NCBI GenBank assembly: GCA_003427395.1
Contig: BFEA01000074.1
Location: 2,206,243-2,231,879 of the forward strand
Reading direction: 5' to 3'
DNA length: 25,637 nucleotides
Origin: Chara braunii
Lineage: Eukaryota > Streptophyta > Charophyceae > Charales > Characeae
A program made the translations under genes and the position numbers. This document shows, one piece after another, positions 9,756-21,400 of the stretch. Each line of letters starts with the position of its first letter. Positions within the stretch are counted from its first letter, which is position 1. The notes beneath the pieces were generated by a model. It worked only from the letters and a program-made list of their open reading frames with translations. It was not told the DNA's origin and searched no databases.

Positions 9756-10243
9756 GGCAAAAATGGAGTTTGCGGGAAAAAAATGGAAATGCACCGAATA
9801 GGTGCGGCGATTATTTCACCATTAAAATGATTTTATTTATTTATTCTGATATTTTTCCTTGAAAGGCCACGACCTTATCTACAGACCCTCAAATTTTCAG
9901 AATTTTTCAAGAATTCTTCTGAGCACGAAAAATCGACAAAGTTGCGGATTTCAAATGGCGGGATTGGAAGGGCCGGGTAGAACCTGGCCCTAACTCACAG
10001 GGCCGAGGGTTTTCGGCTGTAGGCGGGAGTGGTGGCACAAGGAGAGCTGTTGGGAGTACGATTGAGAAGAATGACTGGCCTGTAGGGTTGGATGAGAGAA
10101 ACAGTGATGGATTGGCGATTGTTGCCCGTGTTGGAGGTGGTGATGGTAGTGACGAAACGAGGAATTGGGCAACGCCAGTCAATTGGGGAAATGCACGGGT
10201 TTCAGTTTTCTTTCCACCGGGACAGCTTTCAGATTTTCTAAAC

Positions 10244-10244
<1 letters not shown>
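9756..10244. other. No feature recognised
   Basis: Unassigned. The frames on both strands around 9907-10350 depend on the downstream CA repeat and were not called. Confidence 0.4.

Positions 10245-10304
<60 letters not shown>
10245..10304. repeat. (CA)n microsatellite
   Basis: About 30 CA dinucleotides with one interruption (CATA). It is followed by an A-run at 10309-10321. Confidence 0.97.
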
Positions 10305-10307
<3 letters not shown>

Positions 10308-10389
10308 TTAAAAAAAAAAAAGAAAACTCACACGAAGTGACTTTCGCCAATGTTTGGACACCTACAAAAATTGCAAACTGGCCAGGGTG

Positions 10390-10470
10390 CGTAACCGCTG
10401 ACCACCTACCCCGACTGCCGACCGTATTGCAGCCGACCAGTAGGGCCGACCAGTCAGAAAACAGCCATCC
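10390..10470. repeat. Palindromic-word island (GCCGACC), left of gap
   Basis: GCTGACCACC, CTGCCGACCG, GCCGACCAG and GGCCGACCAGTC cluster just before a T-run and the N gap. The inverse words (GGTCAGCTGGTCGGC) resume after the gap at 10741-10825, so the island probably extends through it. Confidence 0.6.
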
Positions 10471-10483
10471 ACTTTTTTTTTTT

Positions 10484-10635
10484 NNNNNNNNNNNNNNNNN
10501 NNNNNNNNNNNNNNNNNNNNNNNNNNNNNNNNNNNNNNNNNNNNNNNNNNNNNNNNNNNNNNNNNNNNNNNNNNNNNNNNNNNNNNNNNNNNNNNNNNNN
10601 NNNNNNNNNNNNNNNNNNNNNNNNNNNNNNNNNNN
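10484..10635. other. Assembly gap (N)
   Basis: 152 undetermined bases, flanked on the left by a T-run and on the right by a G-rich tandem repeat. Both are hard to sequence and assemble. Confidence 0.99.
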
Positions 10636-10735
10636 ATGAGGGTGTTGGGGGGAAGTTTGGGGGTGTTGGGGGAAAGTTTGGGGGTGTTGGGGGGGTGTAT
10701 GGGGTTGTTGATGGGGTTATTAGGGGTTCTGGAGC
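10636..10735 (+). repeat. G-rich tandem repeat, possible G-quadruplex
   Basis: GGGTGTTGGGGG separated by AAGTTT recurs about three times, followed by GGGGTTRTT units. Many runs of three or more G on the plus strand could form quadruplexes. The P/T/N-rich minus-strand frame is a consequence of the repeat. Confidence 0.75.
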
Positions 10736-10740
10736 GGGGT

Positions 10741-10825
10741 GCCGACGAACCCCGACTGATAGGTGCCGACGAGCCAACCGGTCAGCTGGTCGGCATCCGA
10801 CCACTCTAGGGCCGCCGACCGTCGG
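10741..10825. repeat. Palindromic-word island (GCCGACC), right of gap
   Basis: GCCGACGAACC, GTGCCGACGAGCC, GGTCAGCTGGTCGGC and GCCGCCGACCGTCGG. The word is the same as at 10390-10470. Confidence 0.65.
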
Positions 10826-10939
10826 TGTATGGAACCATGAAACTGGCCTTAGAAACTTTCGAATCAATTTTTAGGTTTTGGCCTTGGTGTTGGGGAGGGC
10901 CCTGACCAACCCTTCTTTTTTTTTTGTGTGTGTCATTTG

Positions 10940-11033
10940 GCCTGGATCTGGACCTTCCCGACCGGACGTCTGGATGAAGGTCTGGTACCTGACCATCTGG
11001 ATGCTGGTCCGGACGTCCGGATCGTAGCCATCC
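10940..11033. repeat. Palindromic-word island (GTCCGGAC / TCTGGA)
   Basis: It is preceded by a T-run and (GT)n at 10916-10933. It contains CCCGACCGGACGTCTGGATG, GGTCTGGTACC, CATCTGGATG and GGTCCGGACGTCCGG. Confidence 0.7.
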
Positions 11034-11198
11034 TATTTTCCATCTATCATGTTCCAGCATAGCGGTTAGCAAACCGCCAAATCACTGGTCGGACCTACCA
11101 GAAAGAAGAGGCTGGCATCGCCTGGCAATTCCACGCCCATGCTTTTTTTTGTTTTCCACGGCACGTGGCAGAAATCTGCATCAGAAAACGCCGCGACC

Positions 11199-11224
11199 AG
11201 AGTGGTGGTTTAAACCACTACTCT
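11199..11224. repeat. 26-bp palindrome
   Basis: AGAGTGGTGGTTT is followed by its reverse complement with one mismatch. It lies 15 bp from the T-run that starts the next element. Confidence 0.8.
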
Positions 11225-11238
11225 AGTCCATGTGATCC

Positions 11239-11492
11239 TTTTTTTTTTTGAAACTTCGTATATGGGAAACCCTCTTAACGAGGTGATAAGAGTGTCCCCG
11301 GTAAGTAGGTCCCGGCGTCGAAGGCTCCATCTATTTGTGGGGAGCTACACCTGCTGGAAAACAGGTCCAGCATCCCTGTACAATGATGTGAATGTATCTG
11401 CTGGAAATCGGGTCCAGCTTCCCTGTACAATGATGTGAATGTATCTGCTGGAAATCAGGTCCAGCGTCCCTATGCAGAGGTGTGTTGATATC
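11239..11492 (-). mobile_element. SINE-like retroposon, minus strand, with repeated head
   Basis: A T-run at 11239-11249 is the A-tail of a minus-strand element. Reading the minus strand upstream from it: a 3' hairpin (ACTCTTA / TAAGAGG) enclosed by an outer CTTCG / CGAAG stem, hairpin 2 (GGAGC / GCTCC around 11322-11345), and hairpin 1. Hairpin 1 plus its upstream spacer is repeated in tandem at a 47-bp period (starts 11351, 11398, 11445). The spacer reads GTACAATGATGTGAATGTAT on the plus strand. Multiplied 5' monomers resemble promoter repeats of some retroposons, but no function is shown. Confidence 0.65.
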
Positions 11493-12060
11493 TCCAACTA
11501 CCTATGTATGTCTTATCTATCAGACGGAACCCTAACTTTTTTTTTTTAAAAGAATTATACAAATGATTTGAAATACCAGGGCCATTACCTGGCTTCGGCT
11601 AGGAACAATCTGAGAACTTTGAAGAAATTCTAGACGGAACCCTAACCTTGATGTGATGTGTATTACAATGATGTGATGTGTGTCCACTGGAAATCGGGTC
11701 CAGCGTCCGTATACAGTGGTGTGTAACTATGTCTTATGTACAAAAATCTATATAAGACAACATCCAATCTGTCTGTATTCATTCATCGATTTATACATGT
11801 CCCCTGAAGGGAAAACCCTATCCCCTAGCATAGCACCATAGTAAACGATGCATCAAGCCCAATTGTATCAATCAAGCCTGACATCGAGCCCATGAAGCAT
11901 ATATCCCGTATACAATGATGTGAATAGATGTCACAGTGCACCTATACTCACTGGCAAAGTCAAAACGTCAAAAAGTAATTATCAACAATCCTTTCATGAT
12001 TAAGGGTTGAGGGTTTGAGAGATAAGAGGTGATCAACCCTAATCAACGCAGGGAGATCAT
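11493..12060. other. Unassigned region with one extra head hairpin
   Basis: A fourth head unit, CACTGGAAATCGGGTCCAGC (about 11686-11705), and two copies of AGACGGAACCCTAAC (about 11522 and 11632) show further fragments or duplications of the SINE-like element. TACAATGATGTGAATAGATG recurs near 11920. An inverted pair TGATTA..GGGTTGA / TCAACCCTAATCA lies at about 11997-12045. No gene. Confidence 0.45.
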
Positions 12061-12419
12061 CTATCCTATCCCTACCCAATGCCAGGAAAGGAGACACGAA
12101 TCAGCATGGGAATGCACCGGATAGGGGTGGGGGAGAACGGTAAGTCGTACCTTCAACCACAAACCCCACTTCGCCAACCCCAACGAGATACTAATCCCCC
12201 CCCACTGCGCTGATTGCGACATCTTCCCCATGATGCTGATAAGGAGCTTGGATGCACAACAACCCCTCTCTGCCCCGCTGCTCCCGTGGTTGTCGTTGCC
12301 GCCGTCGTCGTGATTGTTCTTGTTGTTGTTGTCATCGCCGTCGTTGTTGATGTTGTTGTCATCCTTCACGCTCTCGTCACCCATTTCACTCAATCCCTGC
12401 TCACCGCCGTTGTTATTGT
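12061..12419. other. Low-complexity GTTGTT/GTCGTC-rich DNA
   Basis: From 12290 onward the sequence is a degenerate triplet repeat (GTT/GTC/GCC). Open frames on either strand (N/D-rich on minus, V/L-rich on plus) are consequences of it and are not supported as genes. Confidence 0.6.
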
Positions 12420-12502
12420 TAGTGTTGTTGTTGTTGTTGTCACCGTCCTTCACGCCCGTCTTGCCCATTTCACCCATTTGCTGCTCGCCGTCGTTGTTGA
12501 AG

Positions 12503-12546
<44 letters not shown>
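12420..12546. repeat. (TTG)n tract
   Basis: Mostly GTT triplets with a pure run at 12492-12546, reaching the end of the minus-strand SINE-like copy. On the minus strand this is (AAC)n, and may be that copy's expanded tail. Confidence 0.85.
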
Positions 12547-12547
<1 letters not shown>

Positions 12548-12690
12548 TTTGAACAAAGGCCTTCAAAAACCCACTATCCCGGCGGTGGTGAGAGAACCGC
12601 CAGGATTGAGGGTTTCCCCGTTGGGCCGCTCCATCTATTGGTGGGGAGCAACACCTGCTGGGAACCGGGCCCAGCGTCCCTTGAGAACAA
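12547..12690 (-). mobile_element. SINE-like retroposon, minus strand
   Basis: On the minus strand: hairpin 1 as GCTGGG / CCCAGC with loop CCCGGTT, then hairpin 2 (GCTCC / GGAGC) with loop CCACCAATAGAT. The third hairpin has a 10-bp stem TCCTGGCGGT / ACCGCCGGGA, with an outer AAACCC / GGGTTT stem, and the element then runs into (AAC)n. The third hairpin differs in sequence from other copies but keeps the position. Confidence 0.65.
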
Positions 12691-13596
12691 CATGCGGCAC
12701 CGAATGAATCCTTTGTTCTACAGGGCTGTAAAATTTGTACTCTGTACCCGGGGCATCCCCATTTTACCCTAGGGCTGCAACAGTCTTTCCACCCATGTCG
12801 GAACACCCAAATCATGGTAATAATATCAGCCCTGATAAGCAGCCCCCTAAAGTAAGTATGTGTAGACATAATGCAGGATCTATTCTAAACTCTTTAAGCA
12901 TGATGACATTTATTTTTAATGTATTATTCGATGTATTATTTGTTATTCAGCAGCGAGGCCGTCTCTGATATCACTCAATTGCCTCTTCCAGTCTGTTTTT
13001 TGTTTGAGGTTGCCTAAAACCCTTTTTGTACTCATATCCATTTGCAATCCCTATACCCCCCAGGATCGTTTTTGAGTGATGTACTACGATCTGTTCCTGT
13101 GCCGGATTCCAAACCCCCATTTTGCTGTTAGGATATTATGATGTTTTTAAAATCTAAACCCTGAACCCTCCCTGGGCCCTCCATAGCCCCTGTGACCCTC
13201 CGTAGCCCCTGTGACCCTTTAATGTAGCAGAAGGGAGATCATGCCCTTAACCGTAACTCATAAGGCGCCTTCATCTCGCAAAGCTTAGTGAGGAACTTTA
13301 TCATGGACTCATGGACCAAGCCCTGTGTATAGCTCATCACTGCATCCCCTCAGATTCCCTTCTTCACCTTCCGTCTGTCCGCGGTCTTTGTGGCCATTCG
13401 CTCCGAGCGCCCTTGTTCAGCGAGCAAAGTCTTGGCTCCTTCCGAATGAACCTCCTTCAAGAACCTCGTCGTCTTGATCGGTGCACTCCACCTTCTGTCT
13501 GTTGTCGACCTTCCCTGTGAGCAACGTTAGGGGACAGAGAGTGGGGGGGGCGGGGGAGGGGGGAGGGGGGCGGGAGCCGGCTTCCGGCAGAGGTGC
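12691..13596. other. Probable LINE 3' region and unassigned DNA
   Basis: This lies downstream of the minus-strand LINE ORF2. Next to the stop is a tract very rich in G on plus (13540-13574), that is C-rich in the transcript. CCCTCCRTAGCCCCTGTGA is tandemly duplicated at about 13180-13217. The LINE 3' terminus and its tail could not be placed, and no other gene is seen. Confidence 0.4.
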
Positions 13597-16500
13597 TCAT
13601 CCCGGGATGAGGACAAAAGACGGGGGATTTGCAGAGTAGGGAATTGTGAAGTGGGAGTAAGGTTTGAGTGGCCAATCCTTCTCGTTCGTCCTCCAGTTTT
13701 TCCNTTGTAGCCTGGATTCGTGGAGGTCAGCCATGGCTCTTTTGGGACCCAGCCAGTCTTCCGTGAAGCGGGCAGTGAGCTCATTCTCTTTTAGCCGTTT
13801 CTGCGCTGTTGAAAGGGACATATCTTCNAGGAGTTTTTCAATTTGTTGGCTGGTTTTGTCCCATGCGGCTCTGATTCTCGCCACTAGGTAGTGTGACAGT
13901 TGTTCCTTCGCGTGGGATGCAGTGAAGGTGTGCTGGTTTATTTCGAAGGAGCAGCGGGTCCGCCAAGCTGGCATCAGCAGTTCAATTCTGACTACTTGGA
14001 ACAGGTTTTCTTCGTAGGGTGACCAGTCAGGGCGGGGGGCTGCCGGGACCCCGAGAAGCAACTGTTTTGGCACCCACGGAAAGTCAGAATCAGTGAGAGC
14101 AGTCCAGGCTGCATCCCACCATCTCCAAATCTGGGTGACCATAGGGCAACCCAGCAGGCAATGCTCCAGCGTGGCTCGAGAAGGTTGGGAGAACCAGTCA
14201 CAGTATCTGCAGATAGGGTTAAGGAGGCCTTTTTGCTCCAGATCCGTCCTCGACACAATCCAGTCAGGGGTGGGCAGACAACGGTACAGAATCTGCCACT
14301 ATAGGGCCCTGTGCGATGTCGGCATAATATGTATGTAAGGGGCCCATGTAAAGTCGGCTAGGTCTGTGAGGGGTAATATAGTCCTTTTCCCATCTTTTCT
14401 GCACTGTCGATGTTGTGGTGCGGGCCTTATGTATTATTCGGTATCCTTGTTTGACCGTGTATTCCCATGGTCTGAGGTGATTTGTGGGGCCATCACTGGC
14501 CCACTGCCACTCATGTGGGTCGAACGGGAGTGCCGAGATTGGGGAGGACGGTTGGAATGCAAAGTAGGAGTGGTCTTTCCCTTCCAGTACCCGCACTCTA
14601 ACCAAACACCCCCAGTTCAGATCTACATCACCGTCCCGGTGTCTTCGCAATTCAGAAAACTTGTCCCCCGGGGATGTCAAGACGTATGTGTGGATATGTG
14701 CAATTTGATTCGTAAGCTTCACCACTTTGCCCACCCAAGGCGGGAGTCCGGTCTGGGGCAAGCGGACCACCCAGTCCCCTTGAACAATCGAAGGCCCGTT
14801 TTTCAAAGGGGAGATCCATGCGAGCGGGATAGCTTCCTGGAGTTTTTCCAAGTTTGCTTCCCTGCCCCTAACGTACCGCAACTGACAGTGTAGTTGTTCT
14901 GCTGTTTTCCATGCCCCTTTCTGGAAGTCCCAGAGATCCCCCACTGTGAAGATCCCTTTTGCGACCCATTGTGTCCAGTGAGAGCGTCTTGATAGCTGGA
15001 AGGGTACTCCATCGGAGTCACATATAAGAGGATTGCCGAAGAGTGGTTGCCTAACTATCTCATGCCATCTCAGGGGGGGAGGCAGGCGTTGGGGGCCCAT
15101 TTCTCTCCACAATTTTAGCATATTGGGCCAAAGCGGGTCGTTGGATATGTCATTTGTTGTTTGCGCCCCTTCCGAAAGGGGGGGAGACGAAGAGGACGGT
15201 CCCGTAACCGGCCATGCAGGGTTGGTCAGCCATTGCAGGGGGTGGACCCTCTTGTCCGGTGGCGAAAAGGGGGCGAGGTTGCCAATTTGAATGTGAGCGT
15301 AGGGGGCCCACGGGACGTTGTTTCCCATCAGCAGCCTGATGATGGTTTTGAAGGCCAGGGCTTTGAGTTGATCCCGGGGTTCTAGTATCGCCAAACCCCC
15401 TTTTGATCTAGGCTGGGCAATGTTGTCCCATGCCACTCTCGAGAGGAACGTGGGGTCTTCATGGTCATTTTTCCACACGTATGCTGCAACTGCTTTCCTC
15501 AGCCTCTGAATCTGCTTGGGCGGGATCGGCCAGCATGCAGCTTTGTACCACATTGCTGAGAAGATTGCGGTATTGAGTGCGAGTGCTCTTCCAACGATTG
15601 AAGTGTGCAGTCCTTTCCACCTGGCCATTCTTCTCAGTGCCTCGTCCACGAGGGAGGCCCCATGATCCGCAGGGGACCCAGTGCAGTAAGCCGGACGCCG
15701 AGCACCCGTATGGCTTCTTCCCTGGGTTTCCAGGCTATCGCCAGGTCCGGAGGGGGGGGGAGGTCCTGGGGGTGGAGCCACCACCCTTCGGTTTTGGATC
15801 CCCAGTTCACCACCATGTAAGAAGCGATGGAGAACGTATGTATGGTGGTAACCAGCGCTCGAAGCGAGGAGCGGTTGGCTTTGGTGAGCACTGTGAGATC
15901 GTCAGCGAAGAGCGACGTGACGGGGATATGACAACTAGGAATTTCTGGTACCTCTATTTTTTTATATTTGGATTTGCTCTGATGGCCGTGGCCAGGGCTT
16001 CCATCACTATGACAAACAGCAGCGGGGCGATTGGGTCACCTTGTCTGACCGAGCGTTGGAGTGGGAATGGGTTGGATAAATAGTCATTTACCATTATGTT
16101 AGTCGTTGCGGTTTTGTGGATGGTATCCACCCATTTCCTGAAGAGAGGGCCGAAGTTCACCTTTTCCATGCACTGGTCAAGGAAGACCCAATCAACATGA
16201 TCATATGCCTTTTCAAAGTCTATGAAAAGGACCACCGCTTCCTTTCTTCTTTGCCTCGCATATTTGATTGTCTCATTTACCAGAAGAATATTGTCCTGTA
16301 TATTCCTTTGTGGTATGAACCCAGACTGATCCGCGTGAATGAGGTTGGACATGTGAGGAAGTATATGGTTAGTGAGTGCCTTAGCCACGAGTTTGTACGG
16401 GACCGGCAAAAGGGTTATGGGTCTGTAGTTCCGTACCTCGTTCTTTGAGCCTTTTTTTGTAGAGAAGGGTGGTCACACCCTGGTTGAGGAGGCCCCCAAA

Positions 16501-18400
16501 TGTCCCCTCAGTCATGACTGCAGATATGTAGTCCATGATGTCTGGTCCCATGAGGTCCCAGAAAGCGAGCCAAAACTCTTTTGGAAAAGAGTTCAGTCCC
16601 GGTGTTTTTTCGTCGTCCATTTGCTGAAGGGCTGCAAAAATCTCTTCCCGGGCAAGTGGGCGTTCCAGTGCAGAGCGGTGGTCAGGTGACAGAACGGCCT
16701 TGAGACTTTGCAGCACTTGGAGTCTTGCATCCGACACAACATCTGTAGGCGACGTAGCCAGTTTGGAGGTAAAGAGGTCTTGATAGTATTTGGCGGCGTA
16801 ATCAGTGACAGCGTACGGGTTAATGGCTTCCAGTTGGTCAGCGTCCAGTGGATGTTTGAGCGAAATTATGGTGGCCTGTTTCACTCTCATCCTGGCCTTC
16901 TGGAAGAAGATTTTATCCATGGTCCCGTCTCTGTGGATACGCTTAATTCTGGTCTGGATTCTCCATGTTTCCGCTTGGGCATCAAGGTGTTCTTGGAGGC
17001 GGTCTCTTGCCTGTTGCAGATTGTTGTATGTAAGATTGTCGAGGGGGGCCGAAGACAAGCTATCGTCCCATTGCTCCAATGTGCTTAGAAGATCCTCGAT
17101 GACTGCTTTTCGTTCCCTCGCTCTTTTAATAGAGAATTTTTTCACTCTATCTCTGAGTTGGGTCACTCCTTGATTGAACCATTCGACCACTGATCCGTCA
17201 TCCCATTTTTTGGACCGCCAATACTCCCAGTATTCCTTGACACATCGTTGGAAGGAAGAATGTTTGATTAGTGATGTGTTAAGTTTGAAGAAATTGGGGC
17301 CTCTTTCGAAAGGGGGGTGTGAAATGAGGCCAATGACGATCATCTTGTGGTCGAAGGATCGCGAGGGGCTGAAGGGCAGTATGCAGGCTTCTATGAGCGT
17401 GCCAGTCAAGTCCTTGGAGAGGAGCATAAGGTCGATTCTAGAGTTCGTCAGGCTGTCACCCGCCCGGGACCTGATGCATGTGAATGCCTGCTTAGTGGGA
17501 TGTATAGTTCTATAGGAATCCACTAACTGCAGTTCGGTCGTCAATTGGTTAAACATTAGAGTGTCCAGCCCTTGATATTGTGGCGACTGTCCCGACCCGT
17601 CCGCTTGTGTCTAGGATCTCCTATCAATCGTGGGATCCGGGGCGAGGTTAAAATATCCCGCCACGATGAACAAAGAGTCCGTGGGAAGCACCTGCATGAG
17701 CTGGAGGAAAAAATCAGCTCGTTCAACCGACATGTTGGGAGCGTACACGCTGACGAGGCAGATGTCTTCGTCTTCCCACTTAGCCTTAAGGAGCAGCCAC
17801 CTACCTCCATCTTCGTCTCTCAAGACCTGATATGGCTCGAGTCTCGAGGTGGGGGGGGAGCCAGATTGATACCCCCACTGAATGATAATGCTTGGTATGA
17901 GCGTGATAGGCCTGGTATGGCCAGACCTGTCGCGCTTTTGCCAAGTGGGTCGGATTGTCCAAGAAATGAATCTCCTGGACGCAAACAGCGTTGGGCCAAT
18001 AGTTAGCATCACGAGAGCGAATCATATCCCATATTGCTTGCGTTTTTTGCTGTGACGCGGCAGCGAGACCATTCACTTTTATTGAACGCACATCCAAGTC
18101 TGCTTTTTTCAAAGTTTTTTCCCACAGCGGCACCTTCCTCATGGGGGGGGTTGGAATGGGGGGCGGGGGTTCTTGTATTCGGACCGGGATGTGGGGCGAC
18201 GGGTGTTGCTGGGCAGTGGGGGGAGGCGGCTGAGCGCCTGTGTGCAGCGACGGGCGGTGGTGCGATGTGGGCGGGCAGGGTTGAGGGGGGAAGGGCTGGG
18301 GGGGGCTGGGGGGGTCGGCGGTTTCATCTTGTCTGTGCGTCATGGGCTGGCTTGCGTGGTCTGGGCAGGTCTCAAATTCGCATGTTGTTGGCTCATTCAT
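13597..18400 (-). pseudogene. LINE ORF2: endonuclease–reverse transcriptase (broken)
   Basis: Nicks target DNA and reverse-transcribes the element RNA. It starts at ATG 18400-18398 with a proline-rich leader, then an APE-like endonuclease: KVNGL (about 18065-18082), CVQEIH (about 17966-17983), VYAPN, then AGYFN where the family has GDFN, then SRIDL and DHK. RT motifs follow: FIPQRN, DFEKAYD (16200-16220), RQGDP (16032-16046) and FADD (15898-15909), the catalytic aspartates being intact. A zf-RVT-like C-x2-C-x13-H-x4-C sits at about 14146-14214. Breaks: frameshift at a G8 run (17851-17858), TAG at 17611-17613, frameshift at a T7 run near 16450, another at T7 15957-15963, and two more near 15680 and 14295. 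No intact protein can be made as assembled. Confidence 0.85.
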
Positions 18401-21400
18401 GATGCTGCAAGGTGGAGGCGAAGGTGGCGAGCAATCCTTGGGAGAGGATGAGCCCCAAAATGTGTCTGAGATGGTAGGACAGCCATATCTGACTGGTCCT
18501 CAGTCTTGTGACAGGGAGCTGCCAGAGCTCCTCTTCAGTGAACCACACTGTGGTGGCTTGGATATGGTTGCTGTTGTGTGCCTGTCGCAGGGGCAGGGCC
18601 AACAGAACTGTGTGGATCTGAGGCGGGAAGGGGAACCCTTTGGGTTTTGACATATAGGAGAGAACCTCTTCTTGTGGTATGTCCCAAACGCTGTGAAGAT
18701 GGGCACTTATCAGTTGAAGATCAGGTTCGCCCTTCCAGCCCATAAGGGCAACTCCAATTGGTAATTTCCGGCATTGGGGTTCAACTTGAAGGAGCCCTAT
18801 CGCTGGCAGGCCAAGGGGTTCATGGCGGGATATCAAGATCAGCAATACACTGTCTTTGAGGTTTGACAGATTCCACTCCTCTTGCCTTCCCACCCAATCC
18901 TTCATTCTGCCTCTTGTCAATACTTTGGAGGACTTTTGTTGTTCCTGGCTGTCGTGGGGGGAGTGGTTGGCAGGTCCCTTATCACCCCTGCTATCACCGC
19001 TGCTGTCTTCCTCCTCAAACGAGGAGAGGAGGTCAATGATATGCATTTGAGTCCGACTCGGCTGTTGCCTGTGCAGTTCCCTCTCATGCGGGACTACGTT
19101 CTGCCTGAGAGGGAAAGATTCCATTTTTGCAAGGAGGTGCTTCGGGGGGGGGTGTCGATCGTTTGCTGTATGGTCCAATTTGTAGGCTATGCAGTCCGGA
19201 GGCTGATCCAGTGGCGACAACTCTGTTGAGTGCGGTCTGAGCAGTCCATGTTTGATAACTTTGTCAGTAATCCCTCTCGCGAGGGTAATAATGTAGGCCC
19301 AGTCAATGTCTGCACATTCTAAGAACGCGTCAACAATTTCCACCATGGGGGGGCACGCCGCAATCATGTCTGCTATCACCTCCCAGTAGTGCGGCGGCAG
19401 AGATGCAGTTAGTCGGACATCGTTATCCTTCAAGTACTCATGCAGGACCCAGTCAGCAATGGCTCTTAGTCTTTTTTGAATGACACTCTTCAGGGACCAG
19501 TTGATTTCACTTGGTTTCTGCAGAGGATCAGGCGGGGGGTCCAGTTCCATGCGCTGCTGAGGGGCGTGGTGCTGGGTGGAACAGGTGGGTATCTTGGGCA
19601 AAACCGGCTGAAGTGGTGGTGGGCCCGAGAGTTCCATAGGCACCGGGGGCTGATGCAAATCGCCCGATCGGGGCAGAGTGTGTTGTTGTAGTCGGTGGGA
19701 GAACAGCCCGGAACAGTTGTGCCTCACCTGGGACTGCCACATAGCAAAGCCCGGGAGGTAAAGCTGTTGGGCAAGCGACATGGTTTCAACCAGCACTAGG
19801 CCCTGCGGGCATATTCCAATAGTCTGTTGGAGCTGCGCTGCCCAGTGGAGAATTGGCCCCTGGTGGATCAGGTCTTGCGCATGTGCGCAGTTCGAGTCCT
19901 GTTGCAGCTGGGGAGGGGGGTTGGCCTCGGTTGGGAGGGGGGGTAGCGGTTCCACCTCCATTCCCTGATCGAGGTCCCCCGGGTCCTCGTGTGTTTCAGC
20001 AGGGAGGAGCGGGAGGACCTCTGTCTCCATGTGGTCACCGTCAGGGGTGTGAGGCAACGAATCCACAGGCTGTGGAGGGCATCCGGGGTGGTGAGGTTGT
20101 AGCGGTTTCGCCTCGGTCGCATTGTGGGCGTCTCCCATGTGAACCTCCATCTGCAGGGTGTGACTAGGGGAGAGAGGGGGGAGATCAGTTTTGGCCCTTT
20201 CTGTGGGGTTGTCGGCTGCCTGCTCCGATTCTGTCTCCCTATTCCCTTGGATAGCCTGGATCGTGTCTCCACAATCGTCTTCCCTCAACCGTGCAGCAGG
20301 AGTAAGAAGATCCACCTTATTCCCAGGCTTCGGGATTTGCAGGAATTTTGTTTCCCCTGTGACCACGGAAACCACCTCTCTGAAAGCGGCAGTGTCTACA
20401 GTTGCATCCACTGGATCGGGTGGACGGGGTTGCTGCTGCAGCGGCAGTAGGGTAAGGGGAATTGGCTTTGTCCCCCCATCAATCTGTTACTGTTTGTTCG
20501 ACCTGTTCATGTAGAGGTCAACGCAAGAGAATTTCGTAGTGAGAGCGGGCCGGTTCTCAGCCGACAGCCTGATGATGATAGAGTTGGGAGTACCACCTTG
20601 CAGACCAGGGCACGGTTGCTGCTGTCGGACGTCAGGCCCATTCATAATTGCCTTAATTTTTGATGTGGCGTTCTCAATGCGACTGTACTTAGCCATCGCT
20701 TTGACTAGACCGTTGACCTTGCCCTTGACTCTCCCCAGTCCCGAGGCCTCATCTGACTTGTAGTCCGCTAGGGGCAGAGGCAACAGGGTGGTGAGCGCCT
20801 TACCTTCGTCCGGGGCAGAAGCTCCCCCGTCTGCCACATGTGCGGTACCGTGACAAGCTTTGTCGGTTTTGGAGGGTTGCGCCTGCAAACTGCATGGGGG
20901 GGGAGGCTCAAGGCTCTTCACGGGAGGAGCTTCCCCCTCTGTGGGTTTCAGCTCCAATATCGGGACCAGCGGTCCAGGTATAGGCTGTTGCAGAGCTGCA
21001 CTCCCACCTGCCGAGTTCCCCGTCTTGTAATCTGTTGGGGCCGGTCGGTGCGGGAGGGGGAGAGGCTCAGATCCGTTGAAGGGGTGGGCTTTCCCATCGC
21101 GTTCCAGTCCCAGTGTCGGGACCAGTGGCCCAGGTGTAGACTGTTGCAGAGCTTCACTCCCCCCTGCAGAGTTCCCCGGAGGGGGCCGCATTTCCGGTGT
21201 CGGGAGCAGAGCTGCACTCTCCCCCGCAGGGTTCCCCGTGTTATGATCTGCTGGGGCCCGTTGGTGCAGCCGGGGGGGAGGCTCAGATCCCTTAAAGGGG
21301 TGAAATTCCCCATCTCCCTATTTTAATTTCGGTAAGAGGAGCAGTGGCCCCGGTGCTGGGTGAATGACAGCCTGCACACCCGGTCCTGGCCCTGGTGTTG

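Noticed and set aside
10088-10867. Frames across the CA repeat and the N gap
   Set aside because: They exist only because of dinucleotide repeat and undetermined bases.
12061-12560. Open frames rich in N/D or V/L around 12.1-12.5 kb
   Set aside because: They come from degenerate GTT/GTC triplet repeats on both strands and have no domain.
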